From: Podospora pseudoanserina
Lineage: Eukaryota; Ascomycota; Sordariomycetes; Sordariales; Podosporaceae
NCBI RefSeq assembly: GCF_035222485.1
Contig: NC_085920.1
Span: 5,580,001 to 5,644,000 of the forward strand
DNA length: 64,000 bases
Direction of reading: 5' to 3'
The translations under genes and the position numbers were made by a program. The notes below the pieces were generated by a model. That model was not told the DNA's origin and made no database searches. It saw nothing but the letters and a program-made list of their open reading frames with translations. How positions within the stretch are numbered: the first letter of the stretch is position 1; the number at the start of each line of letters is the position of its first letter. Of the stretch, positions 45,741-57,494 are shown piece by piece.

Positions 45741-46988
45741 TTTGAGAGGTTCGGGTATGGAGTATCGAGATGATGGTTATGAGAGAGGAGTCGTCGAGCG
45801 GAGGATGAGTTGAGTTGGGCAGCGAGGAAAAGTGCAGAGTTTGGCGAGCGAAGAGGCACAAAGCCGAATGGGTAGGGCAAACCGATGGACAAAGTTGAGA
45901 AGATATTTCTCTTTTTGTGGGAGGCGGTGGGAATCTAGAGGCGAAACACAAGCGACGAAAGAAAAATGAGCGAAAAAGAGTCGTAACAGGTCGTCAGAAA
46001 AAATCGTTAAGAAATCGTGAGATTAGGAGGGCAGGATGGTTGCCTCCCGCAGAGAGCCAAATTTTGCGGTGGACGGGGAAAGATCAATGTCGACTCTGCG
46101 ACGACATGGAAACCCTCTTTGCGACGTCTGCTCGCTGGTGGGCGGGGTGTCCGGTGCCAAGACCCGCGGCCGTACCCCTCGTTGATCTGGGCGTTCAAGT
46201 CAGGGGCTGTCACTCCCCCGCAGCAGTCAGATCGATGGTGCAAGGGCAACACAACGTTGTGTGAACAATTGGACGTGAAGTGGCGGCAAGCATAAGGTCA
46301 GGTAGGTTTACGACGGGAAGCAACAGCTCAGTTTGGCTTTTAGCCAATCTGCAAGTATGGCTGGTGTCCTCCAGCAACATTACGACATCAGAGACATCAG
46401 CGAGCATCAGAGGATCGCTCGGCAACAATCCTGGCTCTAACCTTATCTGACTTCCTAGGTACTTGGAAGACTATGAATATGGAACGTGGTCTTGTAGACA
46501 TCCCAACAAAACCCTGAAACCTACAAGGGCCCATATATATGTGGATATTGCTATGATGAGACGAAAGAAAAAACATGCCTCCTTGTTCTGCATGTAGGCC
46601 ACCTCATGATATTGAAGCCTGACAGATATGGAGCTCCAAGAAGGCCCGTGCTGGAGATGGGAGCTTCCCCTGGGACCCGTCAGCCCGTCCGCAGCCACGC
46701 CGCTGTTCAACCCCTCCAGGAGCAACCAGCTTGCGGACTTTCGTCTTCCAACCATTTCCATTCCCACTATTCACTGTTAGCCTTACAAATCGGCAGCTCC
46801 ATTACTCGAGTTTCCCAGTCAATCTTTTTTCATAAACCATCTCGAGTTATCGCAGGAGCTGCATCGACAACCAGCCTCGCGACGAACACCTGTTGCCGTC
46901 ATTGCTCCACCAGCACTTTCATTGACTGACACCCATCGCTACGATACCCCGCCTACCTAAGCTCCCAGAGAGCCCAACCAAGATCGCG
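45741..46988. other. Divergent promoter region of the STRAP and Doa1-like genes
   Basis: About 1.25 kb between two divergent WD40 genes. Small overlapping frames on both strands lack motifs. No gene supported. Confidence 0.6.
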
Positions 46989-49521
46989 ATGCCGGACTTC
47001 AAGCTCTCGGCCCAACTGAAGGGGCACGAAGCTGATGTGCGTTTCTAACTGATTTCTTCATGACTCGTTCAACTAACGACCACTTAGGTTCGTGCCGTTG
47101 CGTTCCCTTCCGCGAATCTCGTTGTCTCGACCTCCCGCGATAGAACCGTCCGTCTCTGGCGCAAGACTGCCCCGCAACCCCCGACATTTGATGAAACTAT
47201 CGCCAGCCAGGGACATGGCTATATCAACTCGGTTGCTTTCTTGCCGCCATCTTCGGAGTGGCCCGAGGGCCTAGTCATTTCCGCCGGGTACGAGGCCATC
47301 ATCGAAGTCAAGCGCCCAAGCCTAACTTCAACCGACAATGCCGATCGCCTTCTCGTAGGCCATGGCCACAACGTCTGCACCCTTGATGTTTCTCCGGCCG
47401 GGAAGTATCTGGTGTCCGGAGGGTGGGATGGCAAAGCCATCATTTGGAGAACGGACAAGTGGGAGCAGGCTGCCCAGCTTGCCCATGATGGTGAAGTGAA
47501 GACCATCTGGACGGTCTTGGCATTCGATGAGAATACGGTCATTACTGGCAGTGCCGATGCCCACATCCGCATCTATGACATTCGAAAGGTCAACAATAAC
47601 AACGAAGTAGAACCAAGACGCACTCTAACAACCAATTCCGTTGTGCGCGCCTTGTGCAAACTTCCAACTGGTCTGAAGAAGCACCCAAGTGGGGCCGACT
47701 TCGCCAGCGCCGACAATGACGGCATCATCAGGCTGTGGAAGTTAGACGGTACAGAGGTCGGAGAACTGCGTGGCCACGACAGCTTCATCTACTCCCTCGC
47801 TTGTCTTCCCAACGGCGAGATCGTCAGTGGTGGTGAGGACCGAACAGTCCGGGTATGGAAGGGGTCAGAGTGTGTCCAAACAATCACGCACCCTGCGATC
47901 TCAGTATGGACGGTAGCCGTGTGCCCTGAAAATGGAGACATTGTGTCAGGTGCCAGTGACCATACCGTCCGAGTTTTTACCCGTAACCCGGACCGGGCGG
48001 CGGATGCTGAGGCTTTGGTCCAGTTCGAGGAGACTGTTCGTACATCGGCGATACCACAACAGCAGCTTGGGCCTTCGATCAATAAGGAACAGCTGGATCC
48101 CCACACTTGGCTCCAAACCAACGTGGGGCAGAAAGATGGGCAAGTGAAGACGGTTTTGGAGGAGAATGGCACAATCGGTGCCTACCAGTGGTCACGAGGT
48201 CAGATATTTGACATGATATGCAACTCAGGAGCTCAGACACTAACGTCAAACAGGTGAGCAGCGATGGATCCATGTCGGCACAGTCGTCGACTCGACTGGC
48301 AGCACCGGCCGCAAGGTTCCATATAACGGCCAAGAATACGACTATGTTTTCGACGTTGATATCAAGGAGGGGGCACCGCCACTCAAGCTCCCTTACAACC
48401 TTTCTCAAAACCCTTACGAGGCAGCAACCAAGTTCTTGGGTGACAACGAGCTGCCAATATCATATCTCGACCAAGTGGCCCAATTCATCACTTCAAATAC
48501 CCAAGGTGCGACGATTGGCCAATCCTCAGGGTTGGCTGATCCGTATGGGACAGAAGCCCAGTCCGTAGCTGATCAATCATCACAACCGTCGCCCAAGTTT
48601 TTGCCGCATACAGACTACCTCGCCCTTACGGTAGCCAAATCTGAGCCTGTGTTGAAGAAGCTCAAAAGCCTTAATGAGAAGCATATCCTTGCTGGCAATA
48701 AGCACATTTCTATGAACCCGAGTGGCCTCAACGTTGTCGAGCAGGCTCTCCAAGCTACCATGGGAGTGCAAGCTGCGAGTCAGAAGGGGAAGTTACCCCC
48801 AGCGCTCAACGACGCGACCCAAAGCGTTTTGAGCATCACCACACAATGGCCGTACAGCGATCGACTTCCTGCTCTCGACGCACTTCGCTGCTTGGTCACC
48901 TGGCCGGGTGTCGCCACTGTGACCGATCCCAGAGGCGGCGATATCGCTAACACTGCGCTCAGAAGCGCGCTCGATGTTCAGTCCCCAATTCAAACCGACA
49001 CCCCTTTAACCGAGTTAGCTCACGGGGTTGATGTGTCTACCGTCAACCCCAACAATGTCATGATGGCACTCCGGACCATTACCAACCTGTTCACTACACT
49101 CGAGGGGAGACAGCTGGTCACATCGGACGCTACCAACATCACGACCGTTCTCGGCAGAATTGCTGGCCTCGGAGAAGGCCTAAGTCCCATTGGGGCAGAG
49201 AACAACAACGTCCAAATCGCCTTGACGTCCGCAATTTTCAACTTTGCTTGCTTGGGCTTCAACGAACGCAGCACGGTCAACTTCACCGTCATCTCCAACA
49301 TCTGTGAGATTGCTGCGGCTGTTATCAGCAGACAGAGGGATGCTGAGGTCCTCTTCCGCGCAGTCATGACGCTTGGCATGGTTCTTTCCACCGGTGGCCA
49401 GGCCCAGCAGGTAGCCAAGGCCCTCGAGGTTGGGGAGGCGATTGGTGAAGCGGCCAAGAAGTCGGGAGAGGAGAGGATCAAGTCGTTGGCAAAGGAGTGC
49501 TATGGTTATCTGAGGCAATAA
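46989..49521 (+). CDS. doa1: Doa1/Ufd3/PLAA-like ubiquitin-binding Cdc48 cofactor
   Basis: Exons 46989..47036, 47088..48198 and 48254..49521; introns of 51 and 55 bp; 808 aa. Residues 1-300 form a WD40 propeller (FKLSAQLKGHEADVRAVAFP, SRDRTVRLWRK, GWDGKAIIWR, ADNDGIIRLWKLDG, GEDRTVRVWKG, ASDHTVRVFTR). The PFU ubiquitin-binding domain begins at the third exon (GEQRWIHVGTVVDSTG, YDYVFDVDIKEGAPPLKLPY), followed by a linker and a C-terminal PUL armadillo-type domain (about 540-808) that in yeast Doa1 binds Cdc48/p97. Known roles: ubiquitin homeostasis and Cdc48-dependent degradation in cytosol and nucleus. The domain order and length match the family. No defect seen. Confidence 0.93.
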
Positions 49522-50698
49522 GTGTGACACGTGGTGAATGAAGTGTGAGGGAATATTGTATATATGAGGTTACCCAGCTACCTCTAATGCTTTGCTAATA
49601 CAGCAGAGGTCCGACGCGGAGGGCGAAAAGGGAAGGGATGGAGGAAAGAGTTACAGTACTTAGGGACAGAGATTAGAGCCTTTGATGTTACAGACATGGG
49701 TTAGTAGGAGGCAACGAGATGTTATCCCACTTGGTTTCAGTATAGTGACAGTCTACTCTTGTCTCACGTAGTCGCTATCAAGTTCAGTCGCCTTTCTCGC
49801 TCACCTGTTCGGGGATGAAGATGCCTTCCCGTTGCTCTACGAAAATAGCCCCTGAAGCCACCCGGCCCCCCCGGTTGTCTATGTCAGACATCAGGAAACT
49901 TGACTTGCGGGACTGTTGTTGGTTGGTGTGGTGGGTGGTGGTGGTGTGAGAAGTGTATCTGCTGGCGCCCGACGCAACGGTGACGGAAAACGTGATTTGA
50001 GCCGCTTTACTCCCTAACTGAACACGCCACTGAAACCGAAACCTGGGCGGAGAAAGCTTGTCACTTTAATCCGGCATTTGGGCGGCGGCTGATGAGGGGG
50101 TTTTGGTGCTTCAGGGTTGATGCTGACTCTGTCTGCTACAACTTTCTCACACTGGGGAGGACTCTTGGGTGGTTTACTGGATGGTTGGATGGTTTACTGG
50201 ATGGTTGGATGGATGGGGTTCCCGAAATCCGGAGGTAAGATGGTTGGAGATGAGATGTGGGTTGGTCAGTGCAAAATCGCACCAAGCAAGACAATCCAAT
50301 GTTTTGTTCAGAATTGTTTCGAATTTTTGCAGCTGCCTTTTCTGACAATTTCTATTCGAGGTAGCGTAAAAACAGCCTCAGTTTGTGATCCTGTCTACTC
50401 CCTGCCTTGAGTAACAGTCTGCTCCTCTGCCAGCTCTCTGTGACAAGAGGGAAAAAAGTTGTAAGTGAGAAAATATTAAACAACGAGAAAAGAAAATTCC
50501 CCAAAACCAAAAAATCACAAAAAAAAAAACGGGCAGATATAGTACCCTCCCAAAAAATATCTTTCCTTCACCCTCTGTCCTTGAACGCCGTCCAGAAATG
50601 CCAACACGAGATCCTGGTTTTGCCTTCAGGATCAAAAATATACAAAGTGCCAAACAGTGACACACGCAACCTGCCTGCCAAAATTGTGACGGGTCACA
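49522..50698. other. Intergenic with a duplicated 20-bp unit
   Basis: 3' flank of the Doa1-like gene and of the BIM1-like gene. Two perfect adjacent 20-bp copies (GGTTTACTGGATGGTTGGAT) lie at 50171..50210. No gene supported. Confidence 0.6.
50171..50210 (+). repeat. Two tandem 20-bp units
   Basis: Identical 20-bp units at 50171 and 50191, followed by a partial GGATGG. Non-coding. Confidence 0.85.
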
Positions 50699-51576
50699 TC
50701 ATAGCAGCGCCCACAAACCGCCGAGAGCGAGTGGGACGTAGCCGAGCCATGCAAGAGTTGAGCCGCTGATAGTCAGAGATCGTGCCGCGTCGCTAGTGAG
50801 GTTGACTGCTCCTTGTCCGGAAGCACGAAGGGTGAGGGTGTACACGTCCGCGACGCCGATGTCGGTGCTGTTGAAGCAGTTGGTCTCGTTGACCTCGGCC
50901 AGTCTCGAATCGCCTGGTTCGACAAATGTGATGTCGACGCACTGCCGGTATTGTTAGTATCCATCGCCCTACGTGATGAAAGCATCGAGAGGATGGGAAC
51001 GTACCGAGTAGAGAGCAGCGCCATGTACGGCCAACTCAACAACCTGAATTGTGGCATTGTCGCCAGCCTTGACCGTCGCGTTCACTGGCAGTGGTACTTG
51101 AGGGAGGCAGACGGTGCCGGGATACGGGTTCTTTGATGGGCCGAGGAGTTGGAAGGGGGGAACCATGGGGAAAGACATGTTGGGGGGACCGCCCGGTGGT
51201 CCATCTTCGGGGCCTTCAGTACCGAAACCCATGTTGACGTAGACCATTGCTGTTGCGTGGCCTTGGAACCAGCCGGGTTGGAAGGCGATGGCGCCGCCTT
51301 TTGTTGACCAGTAGGTTCGGTTTGTTGTTACTTCCATGCCGCCACCTAGGGGAGAAAAGTTAGCAACTCATGTCTTGGGTTGTGTAACGGGGGAGGGGCA
51401 GCCTGAGATGAGAAAGATGGGGAGGGGAGCTTACATGGATACATCCATTGCATGCCGTATGGGAAGGTTTTGTTGGTGATGAGGTTGTTGCCTCTCCATC
51501 CTGGATATGTGATGACAATGTGAGCAGAGGCGACAGTGGCTGTTGTCAGAGCCGTGAGAAACGTTGATGTAAGCAT
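50699..51576 (-). CDS. BIM1-like (LPMO-like, X325 type) GPI-anchored copper protein
   Basis: Exons 51576..51435, 51345..51005 and 50941..50699; introns of 89 and 63 bp; 241 aa. Signal peptide 1-18 ends so that the mature protein starts with His19 (SA|HIVITYPGWRGNN), the free N-terminal histidine needed for the copper brace of LPMO-like proteins. MQWMYPCGGM at the first junction and HGAALYSCVDITFVEP at the second are typical of the Bim1/X325 family. A C-terminal hydrophobic tail after small residues (LTISGS then STLAWLGYVPLALGGLWALL) is a GPI-anchor signal. Several N-glycosylation sites are present. Family knowledge: Bim1 of Cryptococcus helps copper uptake and these proteins lack LPMO activity. 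Surface copper handling is therefore the likely role. Confidence 0.88.
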
Positions 51577-53533
51577 TTTGGCGAAGTGTGTCGTTGGATG
51601 CGATATGTGAAGGTGTAACCAAAGTTTTGCGTGATCAGAGCCTCACGAGGGCTTTCCCTTTCAATTCCGGCTCTTCTTTTTCTCCAAGAAAAAACCTCTC
51701 AGTCGAATGTCTCAATTCCTCCTTCTAGATCGCCAGTTCTTTGCCGATCAATATCTATATCACTGTCCTGGTCTGGTAGTCCCAGTGTCGACCGACGGAA
51801 CGTCTGTATCTGGAGTTGAGATTTGTGAATTCGGTATAAAAAAGACAACCGCAGAAATAAGAAGCAGGGAAAAGGCCAGAAGAACAGGTCGTGCTGGGCG
51901 GACGGGAGGATAATATCTGGTGGTGGTGGCCCATCGGCCCTATGTATGCAGCCATTCCCCTCTCCTCTCCAGCCGCCCAGTGGTCCCTGTCACCCCCCAT
52001 GCCCAGTCACCTTCACACCCTTCCACCGCCGTGACCCGACTTTGCCATGCTGAAGCACCAACAGGCACAGCAATCTGGGCGGCTTTTTGGCAGCAGCATG
52101 CACCTGAGCATCCCGACCACTCAGAGGGCACAAAAAACTTGAAGGGGTGCGAGCTGTGCATGCCGACCCTGCCGACCCCCTGCCCCGAAGGGAGCCCACG
52201 GCCAATGAGCGGGCAAAGGTGGCCGCTCGGCTGCTGGGCAAGTCGCTAACCTGGGGCGATATCGTCAAGCCTTCATGCTCGAATCTGCATACTATCACCA
52301 TTTAACACCGACGGCTCTCCCAATTGAGAACAATGGGGAGCTGGCCTGGACATGGAATTCCTAGTGCATCTGGGAAAAATCTAGAACGGCGATCTTCGTA
52401 GAGGCGCAACTATAGTTTCGACTGACACACCAGCCCACACTGATTTAGACCTGCAGTGTCGCTCCGGAGCCGTGATGCGGGGTCCTGATGAGAGAGATTT
52501 TGGGACTTTCTGCCATCGTGCTACACCAGCAGGTTGCACAGAAAGGCTGGTGGTGGTGGTGCTTGGCGGGGTTCCAGTCACATCAAGCTGATCACAGAGC
52601 CATCTCCACTGTGTGCCGTCTCCCCTCCAACCTTTCCTCACAGCTAAGCGCCCAGCCATGTGTCTGGGAACCAATCAAGATCGGGCATGCGAACGGCTTG
52701 GGGGCGATCTGTCAACCCTCGGATTCTCTCTCCCTTCAGCAAAAACCCTCGACCGAATTCTTTTCCGCGGGAGTGTGGTATCGGTTCTCGATGCAGTGCG
52801 ACTCTGCGAAGAGCTATTTCTGACTGGGATGCATTCTTCGGTTCTGCCATTCTGGCCCTCAAAAGGCGCAGCCACTGTAGATCAGTGAATCACGGCCAGC
52901 TTGGGTGAAAGCTGATTGACTGCGAAACAGCCCTACCTATACACATTGGTGGCTGGAGCTTTCTGGTGTTCTCAAGAGCCGGATGCTCGGACGAATGACT
53001 TGCATCGCGGGATGGTCAAAATAGTGGCCGCGTCAACAGTCTGGTGTGTGTAACGCTTCTGCAGCCCATATATGAAGTAAGCTGACTGCTGGTACCCGAG
53101 CTCGGCATGTCTGGTGGTGAAGATGTCATAAACTCGGGATAGAAATGGGCGTGAATCGGAATCAATGAATAGCAGGAAGCAAAAGGCATTTCCTCTGTTC
53201 GATATGATGAGGATTCATGAGTCCCTGACAAGACCAGCCTGACCAGGTTCAGTGCCCAGTGGATTATGGGAAGCATCGCGATTAAGTGGGCCAATCCCAA
53301 CCCTGAGATCTTCCCTGCATAAACCAGAGACAGTTTAAACACGGAAGGCGGTAAACGTGTTTCTGCCTATCGAATTTCTTATCGCACAACTGCCCCTCGG
53401 TTTGGCTTGCTTCTACACGGGGAACCCTGCAGGAGAGCCGGTGAATTGGAGCGACTTGCAAACTTGGAGCTTTTTTGAACCATTTCAGTCTATCAATTTT
53501 CAGGATCCTTTTCGAGCACGTCTGTGGCACATC
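51577..53533. other. Intergenic, no supported gene
   Basis: Upstream of the BIM1-like gene (minus) and of the SRR1-like gene (plus). Numerous short overlapping frames on both strands, none with a motif. Confidence 0.55.
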
Positions 53534-54523
53534 ATGGCTGACACCGGAGCCGAGTGGAATCAGGTCAAGCGGAAAGGCAGAAAACTTCGCCATGTATCCA
53601 AACCAGTAGCTGATGAGAAGGCTCCTTCGGACAATCTGCAGCCAAACCCAAATCCAGAATACTCTATTGGTGATCTCTCAAAATACCACGACGGTGTGAC
53701 CAGAAAATTCGAGCAGTCTGCATGCTGGCAGAAACTAGAGAAACTCCTCGACTCGGCTCTCTCATCACGTCAACAACTACCACGCATTGCCAGGGCAGTA
53801 TGTCTAGGGACAGGACCATATGATCCAGCCGATGGCAGTTCTCAAGCAAGGTGGACAGCTCACATGCAGACAGCTGCATTCTGTGCCATTATCAATACAA
53901 TTCGTGGGTCATGATGGACTGGTGCAACTCACAGATGGGGGCTAATCAAGAAGGGATCAGGATCTAAAACAAACCAAGAAATCAAGTGTTTCATTCAAGA
54001 GCCCCGATTTACACAAATTGATAAGGAATTCTGCAGCAAACTCGATCTCGAGGCCGTTGACAGTCCAGGTGGATTCGATCTTGTTGATGAGAACACACTG
54101 CTCTATGCCATACATCTCGAACTTGAAATCTGCAACCTGGCCATGAGAAAATCTCTGCCGACCGTTTTCATTGGTACCGGCTTGGATGAATGGCTACGGG
54201 TGGTAGATGGCACCCAGGAGAGACCAGGGCATCTCCATCGTTTTTTCAAGTTGGAGGACAACTATCACAAGCTCCCTTTTCCGGATCTCGATTACATTTT
54301 CTCAAGCACCAGCATATACCTGAAAGAAGATCAACAGACACACGATGGGTGTGAGCGAGGCCATATCGAGGAGGCGGGAAAAGAAAAAGTGGGCCAACAA
54401 GATACTGAAAAGAAAGGGGATGAAAAGACTGAGAGCAAAACGAAATCTCAGTCTTTGGAAGATCAAGACGCTGCTACCAAGAGCGATATCGATTCTCTGA
54501 GGCTTGATAAGCTTGTGACTTAA
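53534..54523 (+). pseudogene. SRR1-domain protein gene interrupted by one in-frame TGA
   Basis: From the ATG at 53534 the frame encodes a basic N-terminus (WNQVKRKGRKLRHV) and the start of an SRR1-like domain (IARAVCLGTGPYDP, MQTAAFCAIINTIR). A TGA follows at 53912..53914. The same frame then continues uninterrupted to 54523 with the rest of the SRR1 domain (IKCFIQEPRFTQIDKEF, FDLVDENTLLYAIHLELEI, LPTVFIGTG) and a Lys/Glu-rich tail. In total 330 codons including the TGA. Removing the TGA by splicing would need a 27-nt GT-AG intron (53908..53934), too short for normal fungal splicing. It may be a recently broken gene or a sequence error. SRR1 proteins are linked to circadian and stress regulation in plants and yeast; the molecular function is not settled. 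Confidence 0.65.
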
Positions 54524-55393
54524 TATGAATCCAGATTGACACTAGTCCTGTCTCAGAGTGTCCCCCAAATGGTCCAGCTTGAGGATACCTTGGGCTGTGA
54601 GATTATCGAGCGTTTTTCTTTGGAAAGAAAAGTTCATTGTATGGAGGTGTGCCACTGGTTTATGAATACAGGTGGAAACCTTTGGTAGGATATCAGCACA
54701 GAGGACTTGCACAGACGATTATTATCCTCAATGGCAGTCAGTGTATCTGTAACTGAACCAACTTCAGTTTGCTGTTTTGTCACAAGAAGGTCACCGGGTT
54801 GGCAGTTCTGGCCCTTAACCGTATCATATACAAAGCAAAGCGTCGGTATTCCAACACTCAATCAACAACCAGATTTACAGAAGACCGTCTTTTTATTCTA
54901 TTCCAAGACATAAAACGCCATATCCCACCCACGAACACCCGTCGTTTGTCACCCGTCATCCATCAACTTGCAACGTTCTCGCCTCTCAGGTGCCGCACAC
55001 GCCGCTCCCAACATGCAACATCACGGAGAGTTTCCGCAAACCTCTAAAAACGTGTTGCTGTTGCAGCCCCCCCACACTGAATACCACAGGGGCCCGCATC
55101 CAGAGTCGCAAGGTCAAAGCGCAGCGCTCGCGATCCAATCTTCGCGAAATTGCGATGACATGGGTTGGGGTTCATTCTGCCCACCTTGCGTTTTCCATTG
55201 TGCTGCATGACGAGAATTCATTCTCTCCCTTTCTTTCCTTCCTTTTTCTCGTCTTGCACTCCGGCAACGCGCTCCGGCGCCCTTAAGTGACAAACAATCA
55301 GCATCGCGAAGTCGGCCGACGATTGTGTGACGGGATTGAGGGACTGCGAACAACATTGACTGAGCGAGATGGACCCGCGGGTATAACCGAATC
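54524..55393. other. Intergenic, no supported gene
   Basis: 3' flank of the SRR1-like gene and upstream of the membrane-protein gene. Overlapping short frames near 54,700-55,280 show no motif. Confidence 0.55.
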
Positions 55394-56455
55394 ATGACGG
55401 AGCCCTCAGCGCGCCAGGGACCCCCGTCCCACCCTGACGACATCGCCAACACCAACGACAACGACCACATCCAACACCGTGTACGGTTTGCTGAGGAGGG
55501 CCCAGAACCTGTCATCTACCAGCACAACCCAAGACGACTCCAAGATGATGAGCCTTCGCCGCCACCAGGTCCGGCTGTGTTTTGGGATGAGAACGAAAGC
55601 ATCGCTCCAGCTCGGAACCAAGATCGGAACAGCATCGCGAACACGGCCGATACAGCAAACCTAGCTCAGTATACCTTCTACCGCGAGCCCACACCTCCGC
55701 CATACAGGCCGGATGAGAAAGGGTATGGGAATGATGCCGCCAGCGGCAGGATAGCTCTGGCATCCAGCGCCGGAGGAATTCCCGAAAGCGAACGCCGGCT
55801 TCATCTTCAACCCCAGAGGAGCAACTGGAGCGATGACGAGACAATGAGCCCAGTCGCCAGGAGAAAGCTTCTCTGGATTATCATCGCGGTTGCAATCGTG
55901 ATTATGATCGGCGTTGCCGTGGGCGTGGGCGTTGGCGTTGGCGTAACAATGGCTCGCAAGTCTGCGGAAGCTCAAGAACAGGCCGAGTCCTCCACGACGC
56001 CGCCAGTCTCGGTGATAGGCTCCAGTCCCACGCCAACACCGTCAGCAACACTCAATCCTGACCCCTCCGTTATATCGTCGACATCTTCAGACGCACACAC
56101 TTCTTCAACAGTCTCTTCCTCTACGCTCACTGTCCCTTACCGACCGCCAAACCCTCATTCTGACTGCCCTGCGGCAAACAACACCATGTATCAAGTCCCG
56201 GGCTCCCACAAACGCTTCCTTCGCCTCTGCGGCATCGATTACCACGGAAGCACCTCTTCTCGTGATCTAACCCACATGTACACGGCCTCCATGGCGGATT
56301 GCATGAACAGCTGCGCTTCGTTTGACCAGTGCACTGCCGTCGGATGGGGGTTTCTACCCGGCGACACGGGCAAGGAGCACCGCTGCTACATGAAGACCGA
56401 CCTCAAGACCGGCCATGCGGCAACAACCGATTGGTGTTTTGCCATGCTACAATAA
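55394..56455 (+). CDS. Single-pass membrane protein with extracellular cysteine domain
   Basis: Single exon, 353 aa. The cytoplasmic part (1-155) is Pro/Asp/Glu-rich and disordered. One strong membrane segment (about 158-185: WIIIAVAIVIMIGVAVGV...) carries a Gly-Val repeat and is preceded by basic RRK. Outside, a Ser/Thr/Pro stalk (about 190-250) is probably O-glycosylated. It leads to a compact C-terminal domain with about six cysteines (SDCPAANN, RLCGIDYHG, DCMNSCASFDQC, HRCYMK, DWCFAML). Its YTASMADCMNSCASFDQC...W motif resembles PAN/apple-type domains seen in fungal wall proteins, which is a weak inference. No signal peptide, so type II topology. Possibly a wall-sensing or adhesive surface protein; the function is not known. 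Confidence 0.82.
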   Translation: MTEPSARQGPPSHPDDIANTNDNDHIQHRVRFAEEGPEPVIYQHNPRRLQDDEPSPPPGPAVFWDENESIAPARNQDRNSIANTADTANLAQYTFYREPTPPPYRPDEKGYGNDAASGRIALASSAGGIPESERRLHLQPQRSNWSDDETMSPVARRKLLWIIIAVAIVIMIGVAVGVGVGVGVTMARKSAEAQEQAESSTTPPVSVIGSSPTPTPSATLNPDPSVISSTSSDAHTSSTVSSSTLTVPYRPPNPHSDCPAANNTMYQVPGSHKRFLRLCGIDYHGSTSSRDLTHMYTASMADCMNSCASFDQCTAVGWGFLPGDTGKEHRCYMKTDLKTGHAATTDWCFAMLQ

Positions 56456-57494
56456 TTTATTCACGTATCGCCAAACTGGCGGCATACCCACCTTGCTTAT
56501 CTCATATTTGGACTCTTTTTCGACTGTGTATATCATTATTGAACACATGCTGCAAAACACTTGGCGCATTTTGGCAACCAGGATGGATTTGCAAACAGAT
56601 ACCCCTTTTTTACACATGACACCCATATCGACACGCTCACGCGAAAACACACAACACACAAGACAACTTTCTAAGGCTTACATATAATTCTTAATGATGC
56701 TATTATATTTCTTTGGGGTTGGAGGTTTGGGGACGGATTTGGAGCGGAAGGGGTTTAGTACTGATGTCTTTTGGGCGGGATATCTTGAACGACGGAGTTT
56801 GAGAGGAAGGGCTAGTTTGGGGGTTTAATGAAGGGCTGGGAGCAAGATATGCTGTCGGCGAAAGCGTCGGCAGGGAGATGATACGGCAGTTGTGGACCTT
56901 TTTGGTCTAATGTACCGTTATTGCTTCTCGAGTAGCCAGCACGTCGTGGAGAGAAAGATAGACACTGCAATTTGAGGTCAAGGCCTTGGAAGGTACCAGA
57001 AACGCCCTCTGCTATCTTACAATCTCTGCAAATCAACTTTTAAAGGCTTACGACTATATATCCGTCCTCTATGACTGTCTTTGGTGGCCCTGCTGATATC
57101 TTTCTAGGCCCTTATCCCCAGTAGTAGTCTGCATTAGTTTTCGTCCAGCATTAACAGACGTGGGTTGGGTTCGAGCACGGTAGTTACACGCGCGGCATGC
57201 GGTTGTAGTTGCAAACACAGTTGAGGCTGGTTCTGGGCGTGGAGTCTTTTCAGTGGGAGCAAAGGTGACTGACCCCTGGGGATAAGTTCGAGGGTTGTTT
57301 TGGGTTTTCTATGCCTTGCAGTCTTCTCATGATGTCAGCAGCCATGCGGTCTCGTTGGATAGAATTGTGTGGATTACTGAAGAACGTCTTTTTTTATACT
57401 ATCTAAACCATCCTATAAACTTGTCGCATCCGTGGGTTCTGTGCTTGTGAATTGCGACAGTATAATTTTGCAAGCATATTCCACTGTCAACCCC
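56456..57494. other. Intergenic, no supported gene
   Basis: 3' flanks of the membrane-protein gene and of the minus-strand frame at 57495. Nothing else seen. Confidence 0.55.
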
